Source of the DNA: Ruminococcus sp.
Lineage (GTDB): Bacteria > Bacillota > Clostridia > Oscillospirales > Ruminococcaceae
Reading direction: 5' to 3'
DNA length: 49,309 nt
Assembly: GCA_021199305.1 (NCBI GenBank)
Contig: JAJQIH010000020.1
Span: forward strand, 1 to 49,309
The translations under genes were made by a program, and so were the position numbers. Below, one piece after another: positions 41,379 to 49,276 of the stretch (positions are counted from its first letter, which is position 1; each line of letters begins with the position of its first letter). The notes under the pieces were generated by a model, which did not search any database, had not been told where the DNA came from, and saw nothing but the letters and a program-made list of their open reading frames with translations.

Positions 41379-41418
41379 AATTACAAACGTAAAAAGGGGT
41401 GGCAAGCGTTTTAATGTA

Positions 41419-41460
41419 AACGCATTAAGCTACGCTTAACGCTAGGCAACTTCGTTGCCC
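41419..41460 (+). repeat. dispersed repeat, copy 3
   Basis: Virtually identical to copy 2 over 42 bases, including both small stems. Confidence 0.85.
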
Positions 41461-41480
41461 ATAATAGTAACACAAACAGA

Positions 41481-41506
41481 ACGCATTATGCTTCGCCAAA
41501 CGCTAA
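41481..41506 (+). repeat. dispersed repeat, copy 4 (5' part only)
   Basis: ACGCATTATGCTTCGCCAAA.. matches the first half of copy 1 and lacks the terminal hairpin. Between it and 41670 only a weak promoter-like TATTAT (about 41620) is seen. Confidence 0.65.
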
Positions 41507-41670
41507 AGAGAAGCAGACAGCTGCTTGATTCGTAATGGGTTGTTTATTGGCTGTGGTTGAATATTTTAAATCAACACAAAACGCAAAACGTGTTGTTCAG
41601 TTTCCTCCTCTGTGCATGGTATTATTAAGCTACAGCGAAGGCTGAAAAAATCTTTAAGGAGAATACTACT

Positions 41671-42030
41671 ATGAACACAGACAAAATTTATGCGGAATCA
41701 ATCGCCAAGGAATATGCACCTAAAGAAACCTCAAAGGTCGTGGCTTTAAAAAAGCTTGACAGAAAGGCAAAAAGCAAGGCAAACATTTTCACATTCACCT
41801 TTGGAATTGTTATGGCGCTTATTCTTGGTACGGGAATGTGCCTGTCGATGAAAATAATCGGCGACGAAAGTTTTTTTCTGACAGCAGTAGGTATTATCGT
41901 TGGAATAATTGGACTTATCGGCGTCAGCATAAACTACCCTATCTACAAAAAACTATTAGAAAATGGCAAAAAGCAATACGCATTTGAAATTATGCAGCTT
42001 GCGAAAGAAATCAGCAGCGAAGCTGAATAG
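41671..42030 (+). CDS. small membrane protein of a TetR operon
   Basis: A 119-residue protein with a basic N-terminal cytosolic part and two hydrophobic helices (about 40-62 and 68-90), ending in an acidic helix. No family recognised. AGGAG precedes ATG 41671. It is followed by the TetR gene after 29 bases. Confidence 0.75.
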   Translation: MNTDKIYAESIAKEYAPKETSKVVALKKLDRKAKSKANIFTFTFGIVMALILGTGMCLSMKIIGDESFFLTAVGIIVGIIGLIGVSINYPIYKKLLENGKKQYAFEIMQLAKEISSEAE

Positions 42031-42059
42031 CATAATTTCAAAAATTCAGGAGGGCGAAT

Positions 42060-42656
42060 ATGAACAAATCAGAAAGTAAATACTGGAGAACTGCTCTCCT
42101 GATGGACGAAGCGTTAATTTCCTTGCTTGAAGTCAAAGGGTTTGAATACATAACCGTTAAGGAAATTTGCGAAAAGGCAGGAGTAAACCGTTCGACTTTT
42201 TATCTGCATTACGAAACGATAGCGGATTTGGTCGACGAAACGTTGGAATTTATAACAAAGCGGTTTTTATCCTACTTTGAGCAGAGCGAGAACACTCTTT
42301 CGGGCAAAATTTCAAGCAGCGAGCTTAGCGAACTCGTGTTTATCAAAAAGGATTATTTGCTTCCATATCTGCAATTTGTTTTTGACAACAAAAACATCTA
42401 CCGGGCAGCATTCCACAACCCGAACGGTATGCAGATTCACAAGCAATATAAGCTGTTGCAGGACTATATTCTTGAGCCAATTTTTGAAAGATTTGAAATT
42501 CCCAATGAATACCACAAGTATTTCGTTGCCTATTATATTGAAGGCATTTCAGCTATTATAAAAGAATGGCTTAATACAAATTGCAGTGAACCTATTGATA
42601 CTATTGCCGCCGTTATCGAAGAATGCGTCAGGCCGACAGATAAACAAAAAATATGA
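42060..42656 (+). CDS. TetR/AcrR-family regulator
   Basis: A 198-residue regulator. The N-terminal helix-turn-helix is EYITVKEICEKAGVNRSTFYLHYE (split, residues 29-52). The C-terminal ligand domain is helical and of the TetR_C_7-like type. GGAGGG precedes ATG 42060. The stop overlaps the next start (ATGA), so it is coupled to the membrane protein it probably controls. Confidence 0.92.
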   Translation: MNKSESKYWRTALLMDEALISLLEVKGFEYITVKEICEKAGVNRSTFYLHYETIADLVDETLEFITKRFLSYFEQSENTLSGKISSSELSELVFIKKDYLLPYLQFVFDNKNIYRAAFHNPNGMQIHKQYKLLQDYILEPIFERFEIPNEYHKYFVAYYIEGISAIIKEWLNTNCSEPIDTIAAVIEECVRPTDKQKI

Positions 42657-43351
42657 AGGATAAAACATTTCGCAACAAGATAAAGCCTGCCTTTTCAAAG
42701 CTCAGAAAAGATTACGTTGTAAGTACCATCGCAAGCTCTGTGCTTTCGTTTTGCACAACGTCGCTATTCGCCCTCTATAACGGCTTTTTAGGAATTTATC
42801 TGCTGTCAGTCTGGCATGGAAGCATTTGCGTGTTTTACCTGCTGCTGGTTTTGATAAGAGGTACTATTTTGCTCGCAGAAAGAAAAGCAAAGCTGAGCAG
42901 AGCTGCCAATAAATCAGAAAAGGAACAAATAAGATACAAAGCTTTTACTATAAGCGGCACTCTTCTTTTGCTTTTAAGTCTTGCGCTGATTTGTCCGATA
43001 GCACTGATGGTACGGCTTGAAAAGCCAGTTGGTTTGAGCCTTATTCCTGCTATCGCTACGGCGGCGTATACAACCTATAAAATCACAATGGCTTTGGTTC
43101 ACGTCCGCCGACAAAAAAGAAAGAAACACCGCAACATTCTGGTCGCCGAGCTTCGTACTATTAATCTCATAGATGCTTTGGTATCAATTTTAACTCTTCA
43201 GAATACGCTGATAATGATTAAAAGCGGCGAAGAAGCTGGTAATATGCTTGTCTTGTCTGCAATTTCAAGTGCTGCCATTTACCTTTTAATTGTGATCATT
43301 ACAGTTTATTTGCTTATTGTCGGCAGAAAACAACACACAGAAAATAACTGA
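42653..43351 (+). CDS. unrecognised polytopic membrane protein coupled to TetR
   Basis: A 232-residue protein with about six hydrophobic helices and Lys/Arg-rich loops (VHVRRQKRKKHRN), so the loops are cytosolic. No family recognised. It shares 4 bases (ATGA) with the TetR stop and ends before a terminator. In this context it may export or sense the TetR ligand. Confidence 0.75.
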   Translation: MKDKTFRNKIKPAFSKLRKDYVVSTIASSVLSFCTTSLFALYNGFLGIYLLSVWHGSICVFYLLLVLIRGTILLAERKAKLSRAANKSEKEQIRYKAFTISGTLLLLLSLALICPIALMVRLEKPVGLSLIPAIATAAYTTYKITMALVHVRRQKRKKHRNILVAELRTINLIDALVSILTLQNTLIMIKSGEEAGNMLVLSAISSAAIYLLIVIITVYLLIVGRKQHTENN

Positions 43352-43363
43352 TAAAAACAAAGC

Positions 43364-43391
43364 CCTTGAAGAAACCCTTCAAGGACTTTTT
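43364..43391. terminator. bidirectional terminator between TetR operon and tRNA-Pro
   Basis: CCTTGAAG (43364-43371) pairs with CTTCAAGG (43377-43384), then ACTTTTT on the plus strand and GCTTTGTTTTT on the minus. Confidence 0.82.
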
Positions 43392-43466
43392 GGTCGGAGT
43401 GACAAGACTTGAACTTGCGACCTCTTGACCCCCAGTCAAGCGCGCTACCACCTGCGCCACACCCCG
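43391..43466 (-). tRNA. tRNA-Pro (anticodon GGG)
   Basis: A 76-base cloverleaf with encoded CCA. The acceptor is CGGGGTG/CACTCCG, the D stem GCGC/GCGC, the anticodon stem CTTGA/TCAAG with loop CTGGGGG, and the T arm GCAAG-TTCAAGT-CTTGT. Confidence 0.96.
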
Positions 43467-43477
43467 ATGTGGATTTT

Positions 43478-43506
43478 ATTATAGCACTTTTCTTCACTTT
43501 TGTCTA
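43478..43506 (-). promoter_or_regulatory. tRNA-Pro promoter
   Basis: Minus strand TAGACA (43501-43506), 17-base spacer, TATAAT (43478-43483). Confidence 0.8.
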
Positions 43507-43542
43507 TACCAAAACCTGAAATTTTAAGGCTCGCACACAACA

Positions 43543-43577
43543 AAGCACCCCAATGAAGTTAATTCATCGGGGTGCTT
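43543..43577 (-). terminator. terminator of the feo operon
   Basis: AAGCACCCC (43543-43551) pairs with GGGGTGCTT (43569-43577), and ATGAA/TTCAT pair inside. T-rich on the minus strand. Confidence 0.82.
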
Positions 43578-43616
43578 CTCAGAGGGGAGATAAATCTTTA
43601 GAAAAATCTTGTAAGC

Positions 43617-43808
43617 TTATTTAGTGGTATCACCTTTAGGGTGACACATTCCTGCACTCGGGCAACCGTCACAGCCGCAACCGCAGCTGCAGGAGGATTT
43701 GCCCTTTTTCTTGTTTACAATCATGCTTCGTACAATCAATGCGACAACCGCCAGAAGAACTATACAAATAATGATTGTAGCGAGATTATCCAAAAGCCAT
43801 GAAAACAT
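43617..43808 (-). CDS. FeoB-associated Cys-rich membrane protein
   Basis: A 63-residue protein. One membrane helix (about 9-29) is followed by a basic segment and SCSCGCGCDGCPSAGMC, the hallmark of the FeoB-associated Cys-rich family. It probably accompanies FeoB at the inner face, perhaps handling Fe(II). Last gene of the feo operon, 16 bases after feoB. Confidence 0.93.
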   Translation of the reverse strand: MFSWLLDNLATIIICIVLLAVVALIVRSMIVNKKKGKSSCSCGCGCDGCPSAGMCHPKGDTTK

Positions 43809-43824
43809 AATTATTACTCCTTTT

Positions 43825-46263
43825 TTACTTTACAACCTTTACAGTCTTTGTGAGCTTGTTAGACTCCTTGTACGGCTTAAAGAGCATATAAATCATAAAT
43901 GCTGCTATTGCAATTGCAACGATCAAGCCGATAATATTGAGGTTTCCTGTAAAGGCACTGCCAATCTGATAAATCATCAATGATACGCAGTAAGCGAATA
44001 CGCATTGGTAACAAATTGCGAAAGCTGTCCACTTACCATTGTTCATTTCTCTCTTCATAGCTCCCATTGCTGCAAAGCACGGTGCGCAAAGAAGATTGAA
44101 TACTAAGAATGAGTATCCTGCGAGTGCGCCAAGTCCTTCAAAGTCAAGAACTCCGAATACTCCGACAACCTCTTCCTTGGCAACAAGACCCATAACAGTA
44201 GCAATTGTAGCTGTAATTCCTGTATCGCCTGAACCAAATCCCAGAGGAACAAATATCCACTTGACTGCTTTGCCGATGTAGCCGAGAATGCTCTGTGAAA
44301 GCTCCATATCTGCGCTGAAGCCGAAGCCGTTTCCAGTATTTCCAAATACCGAACCTGCCCAGATGATGATTGAAGAAAGAAGAATTATAGTTCCTGCTCT
44401 CTTGATAAACGACCAGCCACGCTCCCACATTGAACGTAAAACGCTGCCTACAGTTGGCAAATGGTATGCTGGAAGCTCCATAACGAACGGTGCAGGGTCG
44501 CCTTCAAACGGCTTTGTCTTCTTCAGCATAATACCTGATACGATAATTGCCGCTACGCCGATAAAGTATGCGCTTGGCGCTACCCACCATGTATTGTTAA
44601 ACAAAGCTGCTGCTATCATAGCTATAATCGGAAGCTTAGCTCCGCAAGGAATAAAGGTTGTAGTCATAATCGTCATTCGACGGTCACGCTCGTTTTCTAT
44701 CGTCCTTGAAGCCATAATTCCTGGAACGCCGCAGCCTGTTCCTATAAGCATCGGGATAAAGGATTTACCCGAAAGACCAAATCTTCTGAAATTTCTGTCC
44801 ATTACGAACGCTATACGAGCCATATATCCACAGCCCTCAAGGAACGCTAAGAAGATAAACAGTACGAGCATCTGAGGAACGAAGCCTAAAACTGCTCCGA
44901 CACCAGCTACGATACCGTCGTTTATAAGTCCGCTTAACCACTCAGGAGTGTTAAGAGCTTCAAGTCCGTTTCCGACTAAAACTGGGATACCTGGTACCCA
45001 TACTCCATATTCAGAAGAGTCTGGCATATCAGCAAACTCGCCTTCTTCATCGAGCGGCAGAAGTGAATCAATTTCGTACTTTCCGTCTGCCTTTTCGTTA
45101 AGCTCGTCGTTGTACGAACCATAAGCCTCTTCAAATGCTCCAAAGTCGCCGTCTTCAACTGCTGCTAAAATTTCGTCAGCTCCCGTAATATCTGCGTCAA
45201 CTGCGCCTTCAAGCTGAGCTAAAACCTCTTCGGTGAAGATGTTTTCAGCGGCATACTCGTCAACTGCATCGTTGTAAGCACTTGTTCCGATTCCAAACAG
45301 GTGGAAGCCGTCACCGAACAGTCCGTCGTTCGCCCAGTCTGTTGCCCAGGTTCCGACTGTTACAACTGAAACGTAGTAAACGATTACCATAACAATCGCA
45401 AAAATCGGAAGTGCCAGGATTCTGTTTGTAACTACCTTATCAATCTTATCGGAAACTGTAAGTCCGCCTTTGTTCTTTTTCTTGTAGCAGTCCTTGATAA
45501 TCGAGCCGATGTATATGTATCTTTCATTTGTGATGATACTTTCAGCGTCGTCGTCAAGCTCCTTCTCGCAAGCGTTAATGTCCTTTTCTATGTGCTTCAG
45601 CGTAGCTTCCGGAATGTCAAGCTGCTCTAAAACCTTTTCATCTCTTTCAAAAATCTTTATAGCATACCATCTCTGCTGCTCTTCAGGAATATCGTGAAGG
45701 AACGCTTCCTCGATATGCGCGATAGCGTGCTCAACGCTTCCACTGAAGCTGTGCTGAGGAATTGCAGGGTCGCTCTTCTTTGCAGCTTCTACAGCCTTCT
45801 TAGCTGCTTCTTCGATTCCCGTTCCCTTTAACGCTGAAATCTCAACTACCTCACAGCCAAGCTCCTTTGAAAGCTGCTCGATGTTAATCTTGTCGCCGTT
45901 TTTCTTGACAACGTCCATCATATTGATTGCAACTACTACAGGAATACCAAGCTCGGTAAGCTGTGTTGTCAGATAAAGGTTTCTCTCTAAGTTTGTTCCG
46001 TCAACGATGTTTAAAATTGCATTCGGTCTTTCAGAAATAAGGTAATTTCTCGCAACAACCTCTTCGAGAGTGTATGGAGAAAGTGAATAAATTCCTGGAA
46101 GGTCAGTAATTGTAACGTCCTTACTTCCCTTCAGCTTTCCTTCTTTCTTCTCAACCGTAACTCCTGGCCAGTTTCCTACATACTGACTGGAGCCTGTCAA
46201 TGCGTTAAAAAGCGTTGTTTTACCGCAGTTAGGATTTCCTGCGAGCGCTATTTTAATGTCCAT
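43825..46263 (-). CDS. feoB: ferrous iron transporter FeoB
   Basis: An 812-residue Fe(II) importer. The N-terminal G domain has G1 GNPNCGKTT (8-16), DLPGIYSLSPY and NMMD, and is followed by the helical spacer domain. The membrane core contains two Gate motifs (FIPMLIGTGCGVPGI; the late LLCAPCFAAMGAMKREM). A long acidic loop (about residues 330-430) lies between the first two membrane helices, as in other Clostridial FeoB. AAGGAAG precedes ATG 46263; the longer frame to 46305 has no site. Confidence 0.96.
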   Translation of the reverse strand: MDIKIALAGNPNCGKTTLFNALTGSSQYVGNWPGVTVEKKEGKLKGSKDVTITDLPGIYSLSPYTLEEVVARNYLISERPNAILNIVDGTNLERNLYLTTQLTELGIPVVVAINMMDVVKKNGDKINIEQLSKELGCEVVEISALKGTGIEEAAKKAVEAAKKSDPAIPQHSFSGSVEHAIAHIEEAFLHDIPEEQQRWYAIKIFERDEKVLEQLDIPEATLKHIEKDINACEKELDDDAESIITNERYIYIGSIIKDCYKKKNKGGLTVSDKIDKVVTNRILALPIFAIVMVIVYYVSVVTVGTWATDWANDGLFGDGFHLFGIGTSAYNDAVDEYAAENIFTEEVLAQLEGAVDADITGADEILAAVEDGDFGAFEEAYGSYNDELNEKADGKYEIDSLLPLDEEGEFADMPDSSEYGVWVPGIPVLVGNGLEALNTPEWLSGLINDGIVAGVGAVLGFVPQMLVLFIFLAFLEGCGYMARIAFVMDRNFRRFGLSGKSFIPMLIGTGCGVPGIMASRTIENERDRRMTIMTTTFIPCGAKLPIIAMIAAALFNNTWWVAPSAYFIGVAAIIVSGIMLKKTKPFEGDPAPFVMELPAYHLPTVGSVLRSMWERGWSFIKRAGTIILLSSIIIWAGSVFGNTGNGFGFSADMELSQSILGYIGKAVKWIFVPLGFGSGDTGITATIATVMGLVAKEEVVGVFGVLDFEGLGALAGYSFLVFNLLCAPCFAAMGAMKREMNNGKWTAFAICYQCVFAYCVSLMIYQIGSAFTGNLNIIGLIVAIAIAAFMIYMLFKPYKESNKLTKTVKVVK

Positions 46264-46333
46264 GAATCTCTTCCTTTCCTGATTTTGTCGTGCCTGAGTT
46301 ATCATCTGCTACCTCAAGCTCAAAAAATTTACA

Positions 46334-46552
46334 CTATTCGCATTCGATATTTTCAGCGTCAGCTTTTCTGAGCGACAGCTCATAGCCTCTTACTGTAACC
46401 TCGACAGGGTCGCCGAGCGGCGCTACTTTACGAACATAAACCTCTACGCCCTTGGTAATGCCCATGTCCATAATTCTTCGCTTAATTGCGCCTTCGCCGA
46501 GCAGCTTTTTAACAACTACCGTCTGTCCAATCTTTGCGTCCTTTAACGTCAT
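46334..46552 (-). CDS. feoA: FeoA-domain protein (second)
   Basis: A 72-residue SH3-like FeoA: TLKDAKIGQTVVVKKLLGEGAIKRRIMDMGITKGVEVYV (split) and the late GYELSLRKADAENI. GGAGGAG precedes ATG 46552. FeoA proteins assist FeoB. It is 70 bases before feoB. Confidence 0.93.
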   Translation of the reverse strand: MTLKDAKIGQTVVVKKLLGEGAIKRRIMDMGITKGVEVYVRKVAPLGDPVEVTVRGYELSLRKADAENIECE

Positions 46553-46601
46553 ATCTTCTCCTCCTTCACAATTTAACATAAATCACAAACGACCGATAAT
46601 G

Positions 46602-46814
46602 TTAAACCATAATCTTATTAGCCATTTCTTGACTTATTGCAATTCTGGATTCCTTTACATTAACTATAACGTTTCCACCCATTTTGCTGACTACCGTAAC
46701 AGTAGCTCCTGCTACGAAACCCAGCTCTTCAAGGTGGAGTCTTACTTCAGCGGAGCCGCCAACTCTGCGAATCATATTTTCTTCTCCCTGTGTGGCAAGT
46801 GAAAGCGGCATCAT
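46602..46814 (-). CDS. feoA: FeoA-domain protein (first)
   Basis: A 70-residue second FeoA-type protein: MMPLSLATQGEE, then IRRVGGSAEVRLHLEELGFVAGATVTVVSKMGGNVIV (split). GGAGGG precedes ATG 46814. Two FeoA genes before feoB are common in Clostridia. First gene of the operon behind DtxR-like operators. Confidence 0.92.
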   Translation of the reverse strand: MMPLSLATQGEENMIRRVGGSAEVRLHLEELGFVAGATVTVVSKMGGNVIVNVKESRIAISQEMANKIMV

Positions 46815-46880
46815 AAAAACCCTCCTAAAAGCATAAATCAACAATTAGCACACGATGGCCTGCTAAACAAGTAAGCCAAA

Positions 46881-46923
46881 GCTAACCTAGTAATAGGTTA
46901 GCACACGCTAACCTAAAAGTCAA
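46881..46923 (-). promoter_or_regulatory. feo promoter with DtxR/IdeR-like operators
   Basis: Three half-sites form overlapping palindromes: GCTAACCTA (46881-46889), TAGGTTAGC (46894-46902) and GCTAACCTA (46907-46915). The halves equal those of the DtxR/IdeR iron box TTAGGTTAG-S-CTAACCTAA, but spaced by 4 bases. The minus-strand promoter TTGACT (46918-46923), 17 bases, TAACCT (46895-46900) lies across them, so an Fe(II)-loaded repressor would block it. The rest of 46815-47097 has no gene. Confidence 0.72.
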
Positions 46924-47097
46924 GGCTTTTTTGCATTTTCGTCAAAATAGCCAAAGAATTGCTTTATTTTATTGAAATTATCAGAAAATTGCATAAACGC
47001 CCGATTTATCTTTTCTCTTGATAAAATTATGCTGTCAACTAAGGTTAACGATTTTTCTTGAAGGAATATAAAGTGCTTGATTATGGCAAAATTTTGC

Positions 47098-47126
47098 TTG
47101 CGTTTGTATTTTTAATAGTGTACAAT
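47098..47126 (+). promoter_or_regulatory. GH43 gene promoter
   Basis: TTGCGT (47098-47103), 17-base spacer, TACAAT (47121-47126). Confidence 0.72.
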
Positions 47127-47163
47127 GAGTACAGGAATTTAAAGCAAACAAGGAGTGTCATTT

Positions 47164-48648
47164 ATGAAAGTTAAAAATCCAATTATAAAAGGCTTTTACC
47201 CCGATCCGTCCTGCTGCGCAGCGAATGGAAAATACTATCTGGTATGCAGCACAATGCAGTTCTTTCCTGGGGTTCCGATTTTTGAAAGCGAGGATCTTGT
47301 AAACTGGAAGCAGATTGGAAACTGCTTTACAAGGGACAGTCAGGTAAACTTAAACCGAGTAGCAAGCTCCAGCGGAGTTTTTGCGCCTACTATAAGATAT
47401 TATGACGGCATATTTTATATGACAACCACAAACAACGAAACAGGACAAAATTATTATGTCAGCACATCTGACATTTACGGCGAGTGGTCGGAGCCAATAT
47501 ATGTCGATCAGGACGGAATCGACCCCTCGTTTTACTTTGAGGACGGCAGAGCGTATTTTATGTCGAACGGCTCTGACGACGACGGAGTTCACGGAGTTGT
47601 GCAATGCGAAATTGACATAAAGACAGGCAAAAAGCTTTCAAAGAGCAAAACAATCTGGCAGGGTTCAGGCGGAAGATACCTCGAAGGCCCCCACCTATAT
47701 AAAATAAACGGCAGATATTATCTTGTCGCTGCCGAAGGCGGAACGGAATACGGTCACATGGTTACATACTCTGTTTCGGATTCTATTTTTGGCGAATACA
47801 AAGGCTACCCTGAAAATCCTGTTCTGACAAACAGAAATCTCGGCGGTTATCAGGTTCAGGGCGTCGGTCACGGCGACCTCGTTCAGGACAAAAACGGAAA
47901 CTGGTGGATGGTGCATTTAGGCTTCAGGCAAATTGACAGGTGGCTCACCTACCACCATTTGGGCAGAGAAACCTTTTTAACGCCTGTCAATTTTCACGAG
48001 GACGGCTGGTTCACAGCAGGAATAAACGGAACCACTCCGCTTGAATTTGAAACAGACAGATTGGGCGAAATTGTTCAGGAGGACAAAAAGCTTTATACCT
48101 TTGAAAACACTGACTTTAATATGGAGTGGTGCTATCTTCGTAACCCGAAGCGTGAAAACTATTCTCTTGGAAAAGACAACGTTACTCTGCTGGGAACTGA
48201 CGTAACACTTGACGATGTTGACTCGCCAACATTCATTGGCATTCGCCAGAAGGACTTCAAAGCAGAAATTACCTGCGATGTAGAAATCAACATCGGCGAG
48301 GGCGGAATTACGCTATATATGGATGAAAATCAGCACTATGACGTTGCGATAAGAAAAACTGATAATGGCTACGAGTCGATTTCCCGCCTTAAAATAGGCG
48401 AAGCAGTTTGCATAAAAGGCGCTATCCCGCTCAGCCGCAACAGCGCAAAGCTTAAAATCGTCTGCGACAATTTCAGCTACAAGTTTTTCCTGGTTGGTGC
48501 CGAAGAAAAAGGATTAGGCTGGGCGCAGACAAAGTACCTCTCCACAGAGGTTGCCGGCGGCTTTACAGGCGTTTTCATCGCCCTTTACGCTACCGGCAAC
48601 AACAAAGCCCGCTTTACAGATTTTGAAGTGAAGTATCTGGAGGGGTAG
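47164..48648 (+). CDS. glycoside hydrolase family 43 (beta-xylosidase/arabinofuranosidase type)
   Basis: A 494-residue enzyme without a signal peptide, hence cytoplasmic. The five-bladed propeller (about 5-300) carries the three acidic residues: GFYPDPSCC (base Asp about 14), DGIDPSFYFEDG (Asp about 118) and YLEGPHLYKINGRYYL (acid Glu about 174, split). The C-terminal beta-sandwich (about 320-494) ends in ARFTDFEVKYLEG, as in GH43 subfamilies acting on short xylo- or arabino-oligosaccharides. AGGAG is 8 bases before ATG 47164; the GTG at 47155 lies inside that spacing. The enzyme presumably trims imported plant oligosaccharides, but no transporter lies nearby. Confidence 0.93.
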   Translation: MKVKNPIIKGFYPDPSCCAANGKYYLVCSTMQFFPGVPIFESEDLVNWKQIGNCFTRDSQVNLNRVASSSGVFAPTIRYYDGIFYMTTTNNETGQNYYVSTSDIYGEWSEPIYVDQDGIDPSFYFEDGRAYFMSNGSDDDGVHGVVQCEIDIKTGKKLSKSKTIWQGSGGRYLEGPHLYKINGRYYLVAAEGGTEYGHMVTYSVSDSIFGEYKGYPENPVLTNRNLGGYQVQGVGHGDLVQDKNGNWWMVHLGFRQIDRWLTYHHLGRETFLTPVNFHEDGWFTAGINGTTPLEFETDRLGEIVQEDKKLYTFENTDFNMEWCYLRNPKRENYSLGKDNVTLLGTDVTLDDVDSPTFIGIRQKDFKAEITCDVEINIGEGGITLYMDENQHYDVAIRKTDNGYESISRLKIGEAVCIKGAIPLSRNSAKLKIVCDNFSYKFFLVGAEEKGLGWAQTKYLSTEVAGGFTGVFIALYATGNNKARFTDFEVKYLEG

Positions 48649-48672
48649 AGCGCGGGGTTAGTTTTAAAATTA

Positions 48673-48700
48673 TTGAAATCCCTCCATATCCTGCTAAAAT
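48673..48700 (+). promoter_or_regulatory. promoter of the stand-alone Spo0A-C gene
   Basis: TTGAAA (48673-48678), 16-base spacer, TAAAAT (48695-48700). Confidence 0.6.
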
Positions 48701-48742
48701 AAAATCAAGAAGTAAAAATTATTACCCGAAAGGAGCTCCATT

Positions 48743-49129
48743 ATGCCCCACCACGACGTTTCAGGCCTGAAAAACATAACCACCAACCTCATCCTTCAGC
48801 TTGGCATTCCTGCAAATCTGAAAGGCTATCATTACATTCGTGAGGCTGTTGTGATGAGTGTTTGCGAACCAGAAATGATTGATAATATCTCTGGTAAAAT
48901 CTACGCGGCGATTGCGCAAAATCACGGAGTAACGCCAGCTTGCGTTGAAAGGGCGATTGCGACCGCAATTAAAACCTCTTACAAGCGAGGATGCAAAGAA
49001 ACCTTTGCTGATATTTTTGGCGAAGAGACGGCATCTGAAATTAAGCGGGGCAAAAAGACGATTGCGAATAAGGAATATATTGTTGGGTTGACGGGAGCCG
49101 TAAGAAAAGAGTATGAAATGGAGCAATGA
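48743..49129 (+). CDS. stand-alone Spo0A C-terminal DNA-binding domain protein
   Basis: A 128-residue protein that is only the effector domain of Spo0A. The signatures are LGIPANLKGYHYIREAV (about 26-42), the recognition region GVTPACVERAIATAIKTSY (about 70-88) and a DIFG where Spo0A has SLFG. No receiver domain precedes it, and the start is firm (GAAAGGAGC before ATG 48743), so this is not a truncation by wrong start. Free of phosphorylation control, it could bind 0A boxes constitutively, compete with Spo0A, or dimerise with it. It stands 147 bases upstream of spo0A itself in the same direction. Confidence 0.88.
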   Translation: MPHHDVSGLKNITTNLILQLGIPANLKGYHYIREAVVMSVCEPEMIDNISGKIYAAIAQNHGVTPACVERAIATAIKTSYKRGCKETFADIFGEETASEIKRGKKTIANKEYIVGLTGAVRKEYEMEQ

Positions 49130-49179
49130 GGTATTATGAGCAATTATAAATCGCAAACTTTTTATCTCAACCCCCACAA

Positions 49180-49201
49180 TTCGACAAAAAATTCTGTCAA
49201 T
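49180..49201. promoter_or_regulatory. 0A-like boxes upstream of spo0A
   Basis: TTCGACAAA (49180-49188) is the exact reverse complement of the 0A consensus TTTGTCRAA. TCTGTCAAT (49193-49201) matches 7 of 9 on the other strand. They sit just before a possible spo0A promoter (TGTCAA, 17 bases, TTAAAT), fitting autoregulation. Confidence 0.65.
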
Positions 49202-49227
49202 ATATGGTAAAATATCATTAAATAAAT

Positions 49228-49250
49228 AACCCTTGCCGATAGCGAGGGTT
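49228..49250 (+). promoter_or_regulatory. hairpin in the spo0A leader
   Basis: AACCCTTGC pairs with GCGAGGGTT (one wobble) around CGATA, 26 bases before the start codon. With no T-run it is a leader structure rather than a terminator. Confidence 0.5.
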
Positions 49251-49276
49251 AAAATATTGACGAAAGGAATGGTTTT

